Shown here piece after piece: positions 21,379 through 32,746 of a stretch of DNA of 64,000 bases. Numbering within the stretch: position 1 is the first letter of the stretch; every line of letters begins with the position of its first letter. The stretch comes from Sternotherus odoratus (lineage: Eukaryota > Chordata > Testudines > Kinosternidae), in assembly GCA_032164245.1 (NCBI GenBank), contig JAVMKO010000003.1, positions 36,637,890 to 36,701,889 on the forward strand, written 5' to 3'. Made by a program: the position numbers and the translations under genes. Under the pieces are notes generated by a model. The model ran no database searches, was not told the DNA's origin, and was given only the letters and a program-made list of their open reading frames with translations.

Positions 21379-21746
21379 CAGTAAAACCTCGATATAACGG
21401 ACTAATTCGGGCGAGGGGGTGTCCGTTAAAGCCGAAAGTCCGTTATTTAATAAAAAAAAAGAGCTGTGGGAGCAGCAGCCCGCCCGAATTAGTCCGTTAT
21501 ATCGAGGTTTTACTGTATCATGGCAGCCGTGAGTGAGCCCGCCCAGGTCCCAGAAGCTGGGAGCCGGGCAGCAGCCGGGACCCGGCAGCGAGCCCGCCTG
21601 GTTCCCGGCTGCTGGGACTCGGGCGGGAGCCGGCAGCCCGCCCGCGGGCGGGAGCCCGCAAAAAACGGATTTTGGATGCTTCGGAAATTTTGTCCGTTGC
21701 ATCCGAAGTCCGTTAAATCGGGGTCCGTTAAATCGGGGTTTTACTG
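21379..21746. mobile_element. pogo/Tc1-like MITE containing a smaller fold-back copy of itself
   Basis: A perfect 35-bp inverted pair lies at 21379-21413 (starting CAGTAAAACCTCGATATAAC) and 21481-21515, each flanked by TA. A second right terminus, AATCGGGGTTTTACTG, ends at 21746 and is also followed by TA. So one left end is paired with two alternative right ends, giving a 137-bp hairpin element within a 368-bp element. CAGTNNNNCC ends and TA targets are typical of pogo/Tigger and related Tc1/mariner families. The GC-rich centre (CCCGCCCGCGGGCGGGAGCC) is non-coding, so the 176-codon - strand frame across it is spurious. Confidence 0.85.
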
Positions 21747-21748
21747 TA

Positions 21749-23463
21749 TTGTAATTCAGATAGCCATATTTTGACATGAGCACTTGGTAGTTTGAAATGC
21801 AATGTGACAGAGGAGTAGCTCTTGTGACTGAAGAGATGAAGTCACTTCTGCTCCTTGCTGTAATGCGAAGTTTGATTTGTGCTATCATACATATTTACTA
21901 TTTCCACCACCAGGGAGTTCAGTAAAAACCCTGAATACTTGGTTGGCACATTTACAGGTAATAGATGCTGTAGCTGGAGTCTGCCAGATTCACAAGAAGG
22001 GCTGCAGGTGCAGAAGCTGAATCATGTAAAATGTCCCAGAGCTTATGATGAGTGTGCTGGACCTTTGTTCTAGTGAATTGAAACATATCCACTATGCACT
22101 TCATCAGCTGCTGAGCACTATATATGCTCAGATGCTGGTGTCCAGGGCGGTCCTTGGATCCCAGATCAGACAGCAATCATAGAGCTTGCTCCATAATCAA
22201 TGGTTTGACTTTATTTCCCTGTTTATGAGATCTGCGGTTGAGTGAGGAGCAGATCTTACGTGTGTCTTGTAAACACCAAATATACAATTAGTGTCCAACA
22301 CTATCTGGGATAGCCTCCCATCAGGAAAGACAGCGCTTTAAGCGTGGGGATCCCAGCATACCCCAGATAGTAAAAATTTCCAAAACACACCCTCAAAAGG
22401 CAGAAACAACAAATCCCAACTAAACTAACTATAAATAAGCTGCCTAAACTAACTATGACTCGGCAAAAGGGAAGTAGGGATGCTCAACATTCCATCCCAG
22501 GCTGGCAGTTGAGGGTGGTTCACCTGTGCAACTCTAGATATATCCATGGTTTGGGGCATGAAATCTCAGATCAAAGATGCAGGAGTGCATGTGCCGTTGA
22601 AGGGGAGCACTCATTGGACACTATGCAAAGACGAATTCCACATTTACTTTAGCCACTTACCGAGCAGGACTTGAAAGGCTTTCCGAGTCACCAGCCACTG
22701 GTTTCATTAGCTCCCCCCATTCTATTTCTCGTCCACTGCTGCTGCTCTTTTCTCTCCAAAACTGAAGTTGAATGTGGTGATGTTTAAACCTGGAACAGGA
22801 CAGGGGAGATGTGGTGGGGATAGGGAGAGCAGATTTGCAAGGGAAATTTGGGAAGAATGAAAACTGCGGTCACAGAAAAAGGGACCTGAGAAGAGGAAGC
22901 AGAGGGAAAGGGCAGTGGCATAGGGAAGGGGCTGTGGATCAAGGGAGGGCAGTTTTGGACTACTAAGGACAGGTGTAAGTGTACATCTAAAGATTCCTAA
23001 ATGTGACACACACATTGCATGAGCACACTTATATACATAGACTGTGAGGCAGGTACACTCTTGTTTACAGGTTGGATCACATTTGCACTCACATTTGGAA
23101 GCAAACTGCCCACTCCTCCTCCCCCCAAGGATTTGCTGTGTATTGCAGGTTCTGTGCCAGAATGATGCATTTGTAAGCATGTGCTGTGCCGGCTCCTGTG
23201 TCACTGCAGCCTGTGATGCCGAGTCCTCATTCCCTCTCCCAGAGCTGCTGTGTGTGCACTTCTGCTGGGAAGTGCTGCAAAGGTAGTAGGAGAAGTTGCA
23301 GAGTAAAAGCCTTGGTCATCATTGGCTCTGTGACTTTTCATCCTTTTTCTCCTTTCCCCCCCACTGTGGGTTTTTCATTGAACATCACCACTGTAAATGG
23401 ATGGGCTTCACAGAAGCTTGAAGTACTGAGAGGTTTTGACCCAGACCCAGGCTGCAACCAGTG
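21749..23463 (+). other. 5' flank and presumed promoter/5' UTR region of HCRTR2
   Basis: No TATA box or CpG-rich block is evident near the start codon, so I cannot place the transcription start. A part near 22290-22660 looks repeat-derived (phrases such as CTAAACTAACTATAAATAAG and GGAGCACTCATTGGACAC) but was not classed. The last 70 bases before the start codon contain two tiny upstream frames, listed separately. The 160-codon - strand frame at 22722-23204 shows no family resemblance. Confidence 0.4.
23397..23429 (+). promoter_or_regulatory. Two overlapping upstream open frames before the HCRTR2 start
   Basis: ATG at 23397 opens an 11-codon frame (stop included) ending at 23429. ATG at 23401 opens a 7-codon frame ending at 23421, in frame with the receptor but stopped. 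If the 5' UTR extends this far, both would be read before the main start at 23464. Their use is unknown. Confidence 0.35.
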
Positions 23464-23689
23464 ATGTCCGAGACCAAACTAGACGATCCTCCTTCTTGTG
23501 GGAACTGGTCTTCTGTTCCAGAACTGAATGATACTCAGGAGCCTTTTGCAATCACCTCTGCTGACTACGATGATGAGGAATTTCTGCGATACCTTTGGAG
23601 GGAATATTTACATCCCAAAGAATATGAATGGGTCCTGATTGCAGGGTATATTGTTGTATTCATTGTGGCTCTCATTGGAAACATTCTGG
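23464..23689 (+). CDS. HCRTR2: Orexin (hypocretin) receptor type 2, exon 1 (partial gene)
   Basis: Encodes residues 1-75 plus the first base of codon 76. HCRTR2 is a class A G-protein-coupled receptor for orexin-A and orexin-B at the neuronal plasma membrane; it acts mainly through Gq and stabilises wakefulness. The start ATG at 23464 gives MSETKLDDPPSCGNWSS, which aligns with the known mammalian N-terminus; a GTG three bases earlier is not a start. Two N-glycosylation sequons, N14 (NWS) and N22 (NDT), are kept. Residues 34-55 (ADYDDEEFLRYLWREYLHP) are the conserved juxtamembrane segment that contacts orexin, and TM1 starts near residue 57. By comparison with the human protein as I know it, the N-terminus is one residue longer, between positions 29 and 34. 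The exon ends CTG G before a GTGAGT donor at 23690 (phase 1). Promoter not identified. Confidence 0.97.
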
Positions 23690-24739
23690 GTGAGTATTGC
23701 TCTGCATTCCTCCCCAGAAGAGTTCTAATATAACCTGTTTGGATTGATTTTCAAGCTGCTTAAACTGTGAATAAAAAACAGCTGAGTTAAACCTTCAGCA
23801 ATGTAGTGGTGGCATTTGGGAACATTGTTTCTTGCATCTGAGAGTGAAAGTTAGATTTAGACAAACTGATGAGATGAATGTGTTTTGTACCTGACAGTTT
23901 ATTTTGAAATGAAAATTGCTATCTCTTCATGCCATTTGTCATACTAGTGGTATTTAACAGGCTGGTAGCATCATGTGCTATAATCTTTTGAGACTGCTAA
24001 AATCAGCTTTTACCAGTGTTTTAATTTAGAGAGCAACATTAAGACATCCAGGTGGTGGTTGTGGTTGTTGTTGTTTTAAGCTGTTTACTACCAGTTAGTT
24101 GCAGTTGTAATTAGAATGCCTAGATAAGGAGCTCCGAAGGTTGTGTCAATGAAATTCTAATTCTCTAATCTCTGTCCAGCTGGCAGAGGTGCTGAAATTC
24201 TCCAGCCTCATTCAGATCTTTACGGACAGATGTTTTCCCTCATACAGCGCCGATAGCTGGTCTTTGACAGCACTTCTCTGCCTGGTTGTCATGCTGCTTT
24301 TTCCATTCAGACATTCTCAACTGAGTTGGAAGAGTTTAACTTTGACATTTAAAGGCATAGGTGGTCATTACTCACCTAATGGGAGCTACTCTTGGCACTG
24401 ATAAATGTGGAAAACAAATTAGATTGAGAATTTCTTCTGATATCTACAGTTTGAATCGATCTCTGTGCATAGAATGAATGCTAGGATCCAAGGGTGTAAC
24501 TATGGAAAGTGGGGTGCTTTCAGCTGGGGGGAGAGGACACAGAAATATCTGTCTGTCTCTCTACACATCGCCACCTATATTTCATTCATCTGTGAAGGAG
24601 GAGGGGAGGTAGCACAGCAGGAAGCAAAGAACAGTGGCTGCTGCTTCATGCAGAATTGCACAGCAGACACCTATCCGGGAAAAAGTGAAGGGGGTGCTGT
24701 TCAGGGGGGACTTGAAGGCAGGTACCATGGTTAATTTCT

Positions 24740-25740
24740 GGAAGGTGAACTGGGGACAAGGGGAAGGCAGAGAAAAGAGGGGGAAGATATAGGGCTCTAG
24801 AAGAGTAGGAAGGTAAGGCAGAGAAAAGGGGGAAGTTGGAGATACTATATTAGACAGGGCGACTGAGGAAGGCAAGGAGGATGTGAAGCAAGAGATGGAG
24901 CAAAGCAACATCACAAGTGAAAGTTTTTTAGTGAAACCTTGGGGCACAGAATAATGGGGACCGTAAGAGGGGAATCTGGGGAGTAAGGAAAAACTGTGAG
25001 GATTTGGGAGTGGAATAATGGTGAGAGAATTGCCTTTGGAAGGAGAAGGTGACTGAAGGGATGTGGGAAAAGGGGGAGGTATGGGAATAAGAAGAGGTTT
25101 TGAGGTAGGGGGAGAGAAGAGGGGATTTGAGGAGAAAAGTGGATATTTGAGAGAATGAGAAGTCTGGGGAAAGACACTGGAAATATGAAGTGTGGAAAGA
25201 GGGGAAAGTTGACTGAAGGGCATGGGGGTCAGGAAGAATTGTTTGCTGAGACATTTGAGGTAATAAGGGGTTAGGAAAGAAGAGAGATTGGAGATTTGAA
25301 AGTAGAGGGGATATTTGGGAAGAGGGAATGAGGTTTTGCAGAGTATAAGGTGTTTGAGACAGATGGGTATTGGGGAGCAGTGGGTAGGGCAGAGGGCTTT
25401 GTGGAAAGGGAGTAAAGTGAGATTTAGAGACTTGGGTGTGTCAAGAGGAGAGTGAAGAGAGCCTGGGGAATGAGGAGGTTGTTGGAAGAGGTAGCACAGC
25501 TGATAAATTTGAGATGGAGGGAGGTAGAAGTGCAGAGCCATGGTGTGGAAGGAGCAGAAAGTAAGAACAGGTAGGAGTCTGGAGATAGAAAGAACAGCAA
25601 AAGTGGTTGGGGAGTGAAGGCAGAGAGGAAATTTGTGAGGGGGGATAGGAAGAATCTTGTGCATAGATAGCAGATTTGAAGACAGAAGAGAGAAGAATAT
25701 TGGGTAAGAGACAATGTGAAGGGATTGATGGGGAGCCAGC
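24740..25740 (+). repeat. One-kilobase purine-rich (G/A) tract
   Basis: The + strand is strongly purine-biased over about 1 kb, with loosely repeated phrases such as GGGGAAGG, GAGATTTGAGG, GGAAGAGGTAGC and AGAGAAGAGGGGATTTG, probably a decayed tandem array. The complement is C/T-rich and therefore poor in stop codons, which creates a 407-codon - strand frame (25805-24582) rich in Ser, Pro, Leu and Phe. I treat that frame as a composition artefact. Purine tracts of this length can form triplex (H-DNA) structures. Confidence 0.75.
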
Positions 25741-26873
25741 ATTCTTGGAAACATATATATAAACACTTTAGAATCTAACGTAAACATAGGTTTATAAAGA
25801 AGCATTCTAGCAGTTATGTCCAGGGTTTAATTGCTAGGACAAGCAAATAATGCCACATAATTGGAGGAGAATTAAGAATGAATTCGAGGTTTGATTCTCT
25901 AAATACTTGAAACCACGGGATACTGGACTCCTGTGGGGAATTAAAGTGCCCAGATGTCTGTTGGGTTTCATTACAACCAAACATACATCATTAGCAAGTA
26001 TCCTAAGTTACACACAGGAAAGGGTTATAATCCATGAGCTAAAAAATGCAGCCGCAAGAGAAATCCTCTTGGACTGATTTGCTACTGATCAGGAGGAACT
26101 GATTGAAAATGTGAGGCAAATAGAGGAATGATAAGAAGTGTTCACAAGCTACTTGAATTTAACAGAGTAACAAAGGGGTTAATAAAAGCTAGCACCACAA
26201 AGGAACTAGATTTTTAAAAAAAGGAATTAAAATATCTATTGAACAGAGTGAAATGGGAGGAATTATTCAAATCATGACTGTGGAAGAAGTCAGAACACTC
26301 TAAACATACCGCAATAAAGGCACAGCTTCTCAGTTGGAGAGTAAAGAGTGTGGGGAGAGTGGGGAAGAGAAGGAAAGGAGGACTGCCAGAAACAAAAAGT
26401 GGATAGTGTAATGAGAATGGAAAGGGGAGGAAGCTACCCAAACAAGACTGTGTAATTAAGAGTTGTAGCAAAAAAATTATGGGGACAAAAAATAGTGGTA
26501 GGCATAGGAGTCAAGAATCTGAAAGGCTTTTGTATTTTTATAAATATATTAGTCGTAGTGTAACGGGGGAGAAAATTTCCGTACTGAATCCTATTTTAAT
26601 TTTTCCTCATGGTTTCAATTTTTCTAGGTCCCTTTGTGTTATTTCTCACTGATAATTCATATAACATGGCATGGTAAATTTAAGTAACTTCCATTCTAAG
26701 TATGGGAAAATCCATCATGGATAATTGACTTTTTCATTCTGGAGTCCACTTTATAAAATAAATCCTTTTATGGATCCAGTGCATTTCCCAATAGCTACAC
26801 TCCCACATGTGGTATCCACTAAAAAAGCCCATTAAGATGTTCCTGCAGTAAGCATTAAAATGATGTTTTATAT

Positions 26874-27094
26874 CAGTAATCCTCAAACGTTTGTACTATA
26901 CCCCTTTCACATAGCAAGCCTCTGAACTCCCTCCTGCTTATAAATTAAAAACACTTTTTAAATATTTAACACCATTAGAAATGATGGATGCAAAGCAGTG
27001 TTTGGGGTGGAGGTGGACAGCTCGCGACCCCCCCCCCCATGTAATAATCTCACAACCCCCTGAGGGATCCTGACCCTCAGTTTGATAACCCCTG
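26874..27094. mobile_element. hAT-like element with aged 8-bp target duplication
   Basis: The ends CAGTAATCCTCAAACGTTT and CAGTTTGATAACCCCTG are the decayed hAT-type inverted pair. Flanks TTTTATAT (26866-26873) and TCCTATAT (27095-27102) agree at 6 of 8 positions. The interior phrase ACCCCTTTCACATAGCAAGC is shared with a common sauropsid hAT family. It contains a C-run near 27030. Non-coding. Confidence 0.75.
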
Positions 27095-27574
27095 TCCTAT
27101 ATTCATCCTGTATTGTAACTGCCAGTGGTTAGCAAAGTTCTGCATAAGTAGCTTGGCCTTGTGGCATTTAAAATTATTTTTCCTCATCTTAGTATGAGTG
27201 TCTCTTGGCCCATTTCATAAGGAGGAAAGATGTCATTGGCAGAAATGATGTTTTGTAGTGGGAATTGGAGAATTGCAGCAACAACTGAAGAGACACTGGA
27301 TCTCTGGGGAGGGCACTCGAAAGGGGTGCTTGAAAGCTGTGTGAGACCCAAATTAATAATGAGGTAGTGTTAGAAAGTTTGAATAGTAATGTACAGACTT
27401 AAGGGTGGGCTGGATCTGAAGGCCCAAGAGTATCTGAAGTAAGAATGTCCAGTGAAGCCTGAAATTTGGTGAATCTCACAGTAACTGAATTTTCGATCTT
27501 AAGTAAAGCTAGTTTGGAAAGCTGTTTCCCCTATAATTGAACAAAATTATTTTAGTGCTTTAATTATATTACAG

Positions 27575-27667
27575 AAGTGACAGAGTCCTGTGGCACCTTA
27601 AAGACTAACTAAAGTATTGAAGCATAAGCTTTCGTGGGCTAATACCCACTTCATCGGATGCAAGCAG
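27575..27667 (-). mobile_element. Short Penelope-like tail repeat with exact 14-bp duplication
   Basis: A 93-bp insert lies between two identical copies of TAATTATATTACAG (27561-27574 and 27668-27681). On the - strand it reads GCATCCGATGAAGTGGGTAT, then GCCCACGAAAGCTTATGC, then the tail AGTTAGTCTTTAAGGTGCCA and CAGGACTCTGTCACTT. The GUGGG/CCCAC stem between GATGAA and GAAA resembles the centre of a hammerhead ribozyme. The exact long duplication points to retroposition. Related copies are at 34681, 51440, 52811 and 56713. Family assignment is inference from the shared layout with 14752-15245. Confidence 0.7.
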
Positions 27668-28036
27668 TAATTATATTACAGTTTTTCTCTCTAATGAAGA
27701 ACTTGTGCTGTGTCTTAGGGATTGTAGAGAAAAAAACGTAAACAAAAAAACAAAAGTTAAGCTGTTACATGTGACCTACAACTACACATATTTGGCCCAG
27801 TCCATAGCTGGTGCATGTTGGCATAGTTCCTTTGTCCTCGATGGAGCTACCACCAAGTAACAGCATTTGAAGGTATGCCAATACTGCATTCATGTTCTTA
27901 TTACAATTTCTTTCTGTTCTTTTCTGTTTCTTTAACAATCCTCTTAACCTGAATAGAAACCCAATAAAATTGCACTTGAACTTTTGGTTATGGTGTTAGC
28001 CATGGAGATAGGAGTGGCAGGAACTTGGGAGACTCC

Positions 28037-28138
28037 TAAGATCTGATTCTCCTCTCACCTAAACTACTTTTACATTGATTTAACTCTTTGGGCTTCAGGG
28101 GAGTTACCTTGGTGCATGTGAAATCAGAATCTGGCTCA
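28037..28138. repeat. Palindromic amniote MITE-like repeat
   Basis: The ends GATCTGATTCTCCTCTCACC and GAAATCAGAATCTGGCTCA are inverted-repeat remnants. The interior AAACTACTTTTACATTGATT with GGGGAGTTACCTTGGTGCA is the known palindromic pattern of a small repeat spread through turtles and other sauropsids. A relative lies at 50770-50850. Confidence 0.55.
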
Positions 28139-28847
28139 TAATCTTGGGATGATTTGACATAGTTAGCCATAGCTAGTCGTACAGTTTGAATTAAAGCTTT
28201 TTGAGATGTGGTGCTGGCAAAGACTCCTGCATATCTCCTGAATGGAGAGAAAAAAATCAAGTACCTATGTTAGAAATATTGTTGGAAAGAAGCAGACCCT
28301 GATGTTGGAAATCAGCAGACATAAACTTGTGTACTTTAGTCACGTTAGGTGCAGAGATGGAAATGCCCTTGAGAAAATTATTATCGAAGGAATGGTGGAG
28401 GGTCATCATAGTAGGGGATGACCAGTGATGACATGGGTGGATCGTATGCAGCAGATCACTGGAAGATCAGCTGCTGAGTGCTCAAAGTGATGGATCGTGA
28501 AGGTTTTAGAATATTCTGCTATCCCGTCACTAATATTCAGACATGAATTAATGGATTTATTTACTAGAGCCAGAGTGAGAACATGAAGGGTATCCTACTA
28601 TGAAGCATATTTCAGACGGCTCTAGCATTTATATTGAAGTTGTTCTCAGAGGACCCAACAAAGATCAGGGACCCAGGTGCTGTACCAACACACATGAAAG
28701 TTCAGCCCAGGACCTGAAGATATTTTGGTCTAAAAAAGAAAAGTATCATGAAAATGGAGGGGGAAGGGCAATACAATTTATTTATGCATTTGCATTTTAT
28801 AATCATGAAGACTTCGTTGTCGATGTCCCCTTTTATACCTCAATCTA

Positions 28848-28927
28848 GTCATCATCAACTGCCTTCTCATCAACTGCCACATCATCATCACATCATCATC
28901 AATTGCCACATCATCAACTACCACATT
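28848..28927 (+). repeat. Degenerate tandem repeat of CATCATCAACTGCCA
   Basis: About five units of 13-16 bp built from CATCATCAACTGCC and CATCATCATCA. The encoded frame gives a His-rich run, which is incidental. Confidence 0.8.
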
Positions 28928-28991
28928 GTGGTATGAGTCTTCTTCTGGTGCTTGCTACATGGAGTCGCTTCTCCCTTCTCCTCCCATGGAT

Positions 28992-29440
28992 GTGTCAGGA
29001 ATCAGAGCCTGCAGCACAGCCAGTCTCTGGGCAAACTGTCAAGTGCAGCTAGCCTGTAGCAGGCTGCCTAATTGGCTACACCACCTAACTGGTTGAAAGA
29101 GTCAGAAGACCAGCTCTTAGGCCAGCAGTAGTGGCAGTCCAGCAGCTGCTCAAAGCAGATTCCTGCTTTGTTCCATCCTTGGCCCTAGCCCTGCACCTGC
29201 CTTGCCTCATTCCCAGTGACCCAGTTCTTACCCTCCTGACTTTGGCTCTGACCTCTAACTCGACCTCTGACCCTGGGCTCCAATCTCTGGCTGCCTGATA
29301 CCTGCTTCAAACACTATGTATCACCATCCACAACCCGGTCACTGGCTCTTTTTGGTGGCTCCATGCAAAGGGACTCTTCACTGCGCCCGAGACACAAGGG
29401 CTACTACCCTCTGGGGAAATGAATCATGCTACCACAGCTG
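28992..29440 (+). mobile_element. Possible LTR fragment
   Basis: Begins TGTCAGGAATCAGAGCCTGC and contains C/T-rich phrases (TTCCTGCTTTGTTCCATCC, TTGCCTCATTCCCAGTGAC, CTCTGACCTCTAACTCGACC) typical of some turtle LTRs. CAATAAAG follows at 29471. No matching second end or target duplication was found, so this is a weak call. Confidence 0.35.
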
Positions 29441-30051
29441 GCAAGGAATATAAAACCAGTACACATGAGACAATAAAGTACATTAACCCAAATCCCATCA
29501 AAGAAATGACGCACTCAAAACTAACAATGTAACAAAGAGAGATTTTATTCGGAGCAGGGAAATAGGACCAGAGGAAGGAAAGGGTTATGGTTAACTAAGT
29601 ACTAAAACATCAACAAATTTCCCACCTCCCTTCAATCACAGCTCTTCCCCAGCTCCCTTTCTGCCCCCTTGCTAGGCAGGGAGGACACTGGGGATGTCTG
29701 GAGATGAGCGGTGCAGCACGGTGAATGCTGGTTGGCTTAAACAAAACCTCTTACAGTGGGTTTGCCCCTGGGTGGAACAGGGTCCTCTTTTGGCTCCCTG
29801 GTCTGGAGTCTGTGCAGGTCTCAGCTGGCTCTTGGTATTCCTTGCCTGGTCAGTTCTCTGTCTCTCTGAACTCTGGTCTCCACAGGGCTGTAATGCACCA
29901 GATCCCACAGGAGTTCAAAGACTCCCTTTGTGGGAAGGGAAATTAATCAGAGGCTCCCTGAGATGTCCTGCTTCTCTCTCAGCTCTCAAATTCAAAACTG
30001 AAATGAAAATGAGCCTCTTTGTCTCTCACCCAGGCTGGCCTTTCCCCCTGG

Positions 30052-30250
30052 AGGGGTATGTCTGCACTATATCTGGGAGTGAGCCTCCCAGCCTGGATAG
30101 ACAGACTTGTGCTCACAGGACTCATGCTAGTGCACTGAAAATAGCTGTGTAGACATGGGCTTTCACTGGAACTCAGGCTCTCAAGCTTTCTGGAGCTGCA
30201 ACAACAAAGCAACATCCACACTGCTATTTTAGTGCACTAGCTAAATTTAT
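30052..30250. mobile_element. Fragment of a GTCTACACT-type MITE
   Basis: Starts GGGGTATGTCTGCACTATAT and continues GGGAGTGAGCCTCCCAGCC, GATAGACAGACTTGTGCTCA and ATAGCTGTGTAGACATGGG, a mosaic typical of these elements. The ends are not well defined. Confidence 0.5.
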
Positions 30251-32575
30251 TATCATAAGTCATAGAGTAGGGCCCCCATAGGCTCAGTACAGAATTCCAG
30301 AAGCTGGCAGACTTCACGTGGGATTACATTTCAAGGCCAACAAGTTTGTGTTTCAAATAATTTGTTAACAACTTTTTCCCATATTTTTCTTCTAAGGAGT
30401 AAAGCCTTGCATTCTTCATTCATTGACTGATAATATGATTATTTTTAACTTCTGCTACTGTAGTTTGGATAACAGACATCATTAAATTCATGTTTCACCA
30501 TCACTACCAATTGGATTATTTCTCAGGGATTGTAATAATTTATACACGCTCCCTCGGGCATCTGTGTCTTGATTAATTGTTCTTCAGTAGTTTAGACTCC
30601 TTCATTCGACTTTTACAGTTAGATCAACTGATAATAAATTAGTCTTAATTTATATATTTATAAATGAGCACAGATGCAACATGAATGCCAGAGACCCAGT
30701 TAGGCTCTGAGGATCAATTCACTTTGAGGCAAGTCTATCTGAATTTTCATTTAGTCAACAACAGCAATATTGGGGAGCAGTGGAGGAAGTAGTTTATCTT
30801 TTTGACTCTTCTTACATTTTACATGACTTCTTTTTTCAGGTCTGTCTTTGCAGGAATTTGTGTGTCCCCATTGTTTGGTGACATCGTGCTATACCATCCT
30901 ATGTAGATGTATCTAGCTTGGGTTGCATGGATAAATCCAAAGGCAGAATTTGGCTATTAATTTTTTAATTGATTGGTATGGATTTTAATTGGTTTCTAAT
31001 ACCATATGTTTATCATGTGGTAATTGTCGAAGATTCAACAGTCATATTGATGCGAACAATTATTCTTTAGCCAAAACATTTGTATTATAATTACTTAGCA
31101 GTATCTGAGTCTGGTTATTGCATCTGTTGCTCATTGTTAAATTGGCAGATAGACCAAAAATTATATATAATCTTCTCAAAGAAGATTAAGTAAGTTAAAC
31201 CAAAAAGAAAAGTATCATTTACTCTCCTCCTGAGCAATAAGGGACTCGGAGTGTTGTGTGTGATACCTGGTTCTTATTCACTTTCACATACTCTGTAGAA
31301 AAGGTGTCCATAGCCTTCTTAAAAGAAGAGCCGAACATGGCCGAATCCTATTTATTGTATTGCAGGATGTTTTTCTCTGAAAACTGTATCAAAAATAGTG
31401 TTGTCCCTTTCTGCACGTAAGAATTCAGCGTATGTTGGTGCTGGTGCGGGGTTGTTGCTCCTTGTTATTTTACAGGGTATGCAAGGCATGCATGATGGGA
31501 TTCCTACTGTCCAGCCATCTTCTACCCTTCTACCATGTGTCTCTGCTCCTGCTGATGAGATTTGCTGCTTTATGTTTCCTCTGTGTTCAGCATGACCGGA
31601 ACCTCACACACCAGAACTGATTATTGTTTACAGGCAATAAGCTCTTGGTTGGATTTCCAGGTGCAGATGCTTTAACAGTAATTAGATAATCAGTGCGTCA
31701 TCTGTATATGACACATCCATACACAAAATGCATCTTTACAGATTACAGACTTGCATGGCTTTTAAATTGATTTTGCTGAAACCTCGAGATGGGCAGAAAG
31801 TCAGCTCTAGGGGGAGCTCCCAATGTTTTAGGGTGCCATTTTAAAGGAATCATCCATTAGAATGTTGTAGTGTCCCCCCCTCCCCCACACACACCTGTGC
31901 CTACCTGGTGTTGCTGGGCTAGTGTGAATCAGAAGATTAAAGCTTTGGTCCCACCTCCCTCCACCATTGCATGTATCCCCCTAGGGTACCATGATAGAGC
32001 TTTCCCTGCTATCGCAGGAGTGCAGGGATTAAGGTCATGCCTTATTCTTGTATGCTTTCTCAAGAGTGCAGAGGGTCATTATACTGACCTCAGCAACACT
32101 TGTACAAGCAGAAAACACCATGTATCACTCAGAGATTAGCACTAGACTGGATTGAATAATCCTCATGGTTCGTTACCAATCCAGTGTAGAGTCAGAGACT
32201 TGAACTGTGATTGACTTCAACTCGGTTCCTTGCTGACCTGTACCACAGTTCTTGGACTTCTCCAAGCCATTTCACCCTAAACCCTTCTTCCTGCAGCAAT
32301 TTGATGAGTCTCATTAGGCTTACCAGGTGTTAATGATACTGGGGCAGAACACCAGGAGGAATGGTGTGTGTGTGAGAAAGAGATTGTGAGTTAGGACCTT
32401 CACCTAGAACCTTAACAGGGACTTCAACAATGTCAAAGCTAAATCACTTTCCAACAGAATCCACTCTGTTACATTCAGGTGTGTCAAATGTTGATGCAAA
32501 AGAATGTGATGTCACCATCAGGGTTTTGCATTAGGGATTAATTGTTTTTTACTATGTGTGGGAGATGGAAGTAAA

Positions 32576-32746
32576 TGTTCTTCTTTGAGTGCTTGCTCAT
32601 GTCCATTCCAACAAGTGTGTGTGCGCACTGCGCATGCACGGTTCCGGGACCGGAACTGTGCATGCGCGGTGCGCACACACTTGTTGGAATGGACATGAGC
32701 AACACATCTCGAAGAACAAACGTTACGAGAGGTGAGTAACTGTTCT
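32576..32746. mobile_element. Fold-back MITE with a 109-bp near-perfect palindrome
   Basis: Bases 32594-32702 read almost the same on both strands: TTGCTCATGTCCATTCCAAC at the left is matched by GTTGGAATGGACATGAGCAA at the right, and the arms run inward through GTGTGCGCAC and CGCATGCAC to a centre at GGTTCCGGGACCGG. There is a 2-bp indel and only two other mismatches. Outer ends contain TGTTCTTC and GAAGAACA. The pattern with GAGGTGAGTAAC at the right edge is known from abundant turtle repeats. The 73-codon - strand frame is incidental. Confidence 0.8.

Noticed and set aside
21358..21888. 176-codon - strand frame
   Set aside because: It runs through both inverted termini and the GC-rich centre of a pogo-like element and beyond; it is not a conserved frame.
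22722..23204. 160-codon - strand frame upstream of HCRTR2
   Set aside because: No recognisable domain, wrong strand for the receptor 5' UTR, and no start context.
23461..23463. GTG three bases before the ATG as a start
   Set aside because: Vertebrate HCRTR2 begins at the ATG at 23464, which gives the conserved MSxTKL start.
24582..25805. 407-codon open frame on the - strand
   Set aside because: It lies over a strongly purine-rich + strand tract, so its complement is poor in stops. The product is Ser/Pro/Leu/Phe-rich with no domain or homology I recognise, and it sits inside intron 1.
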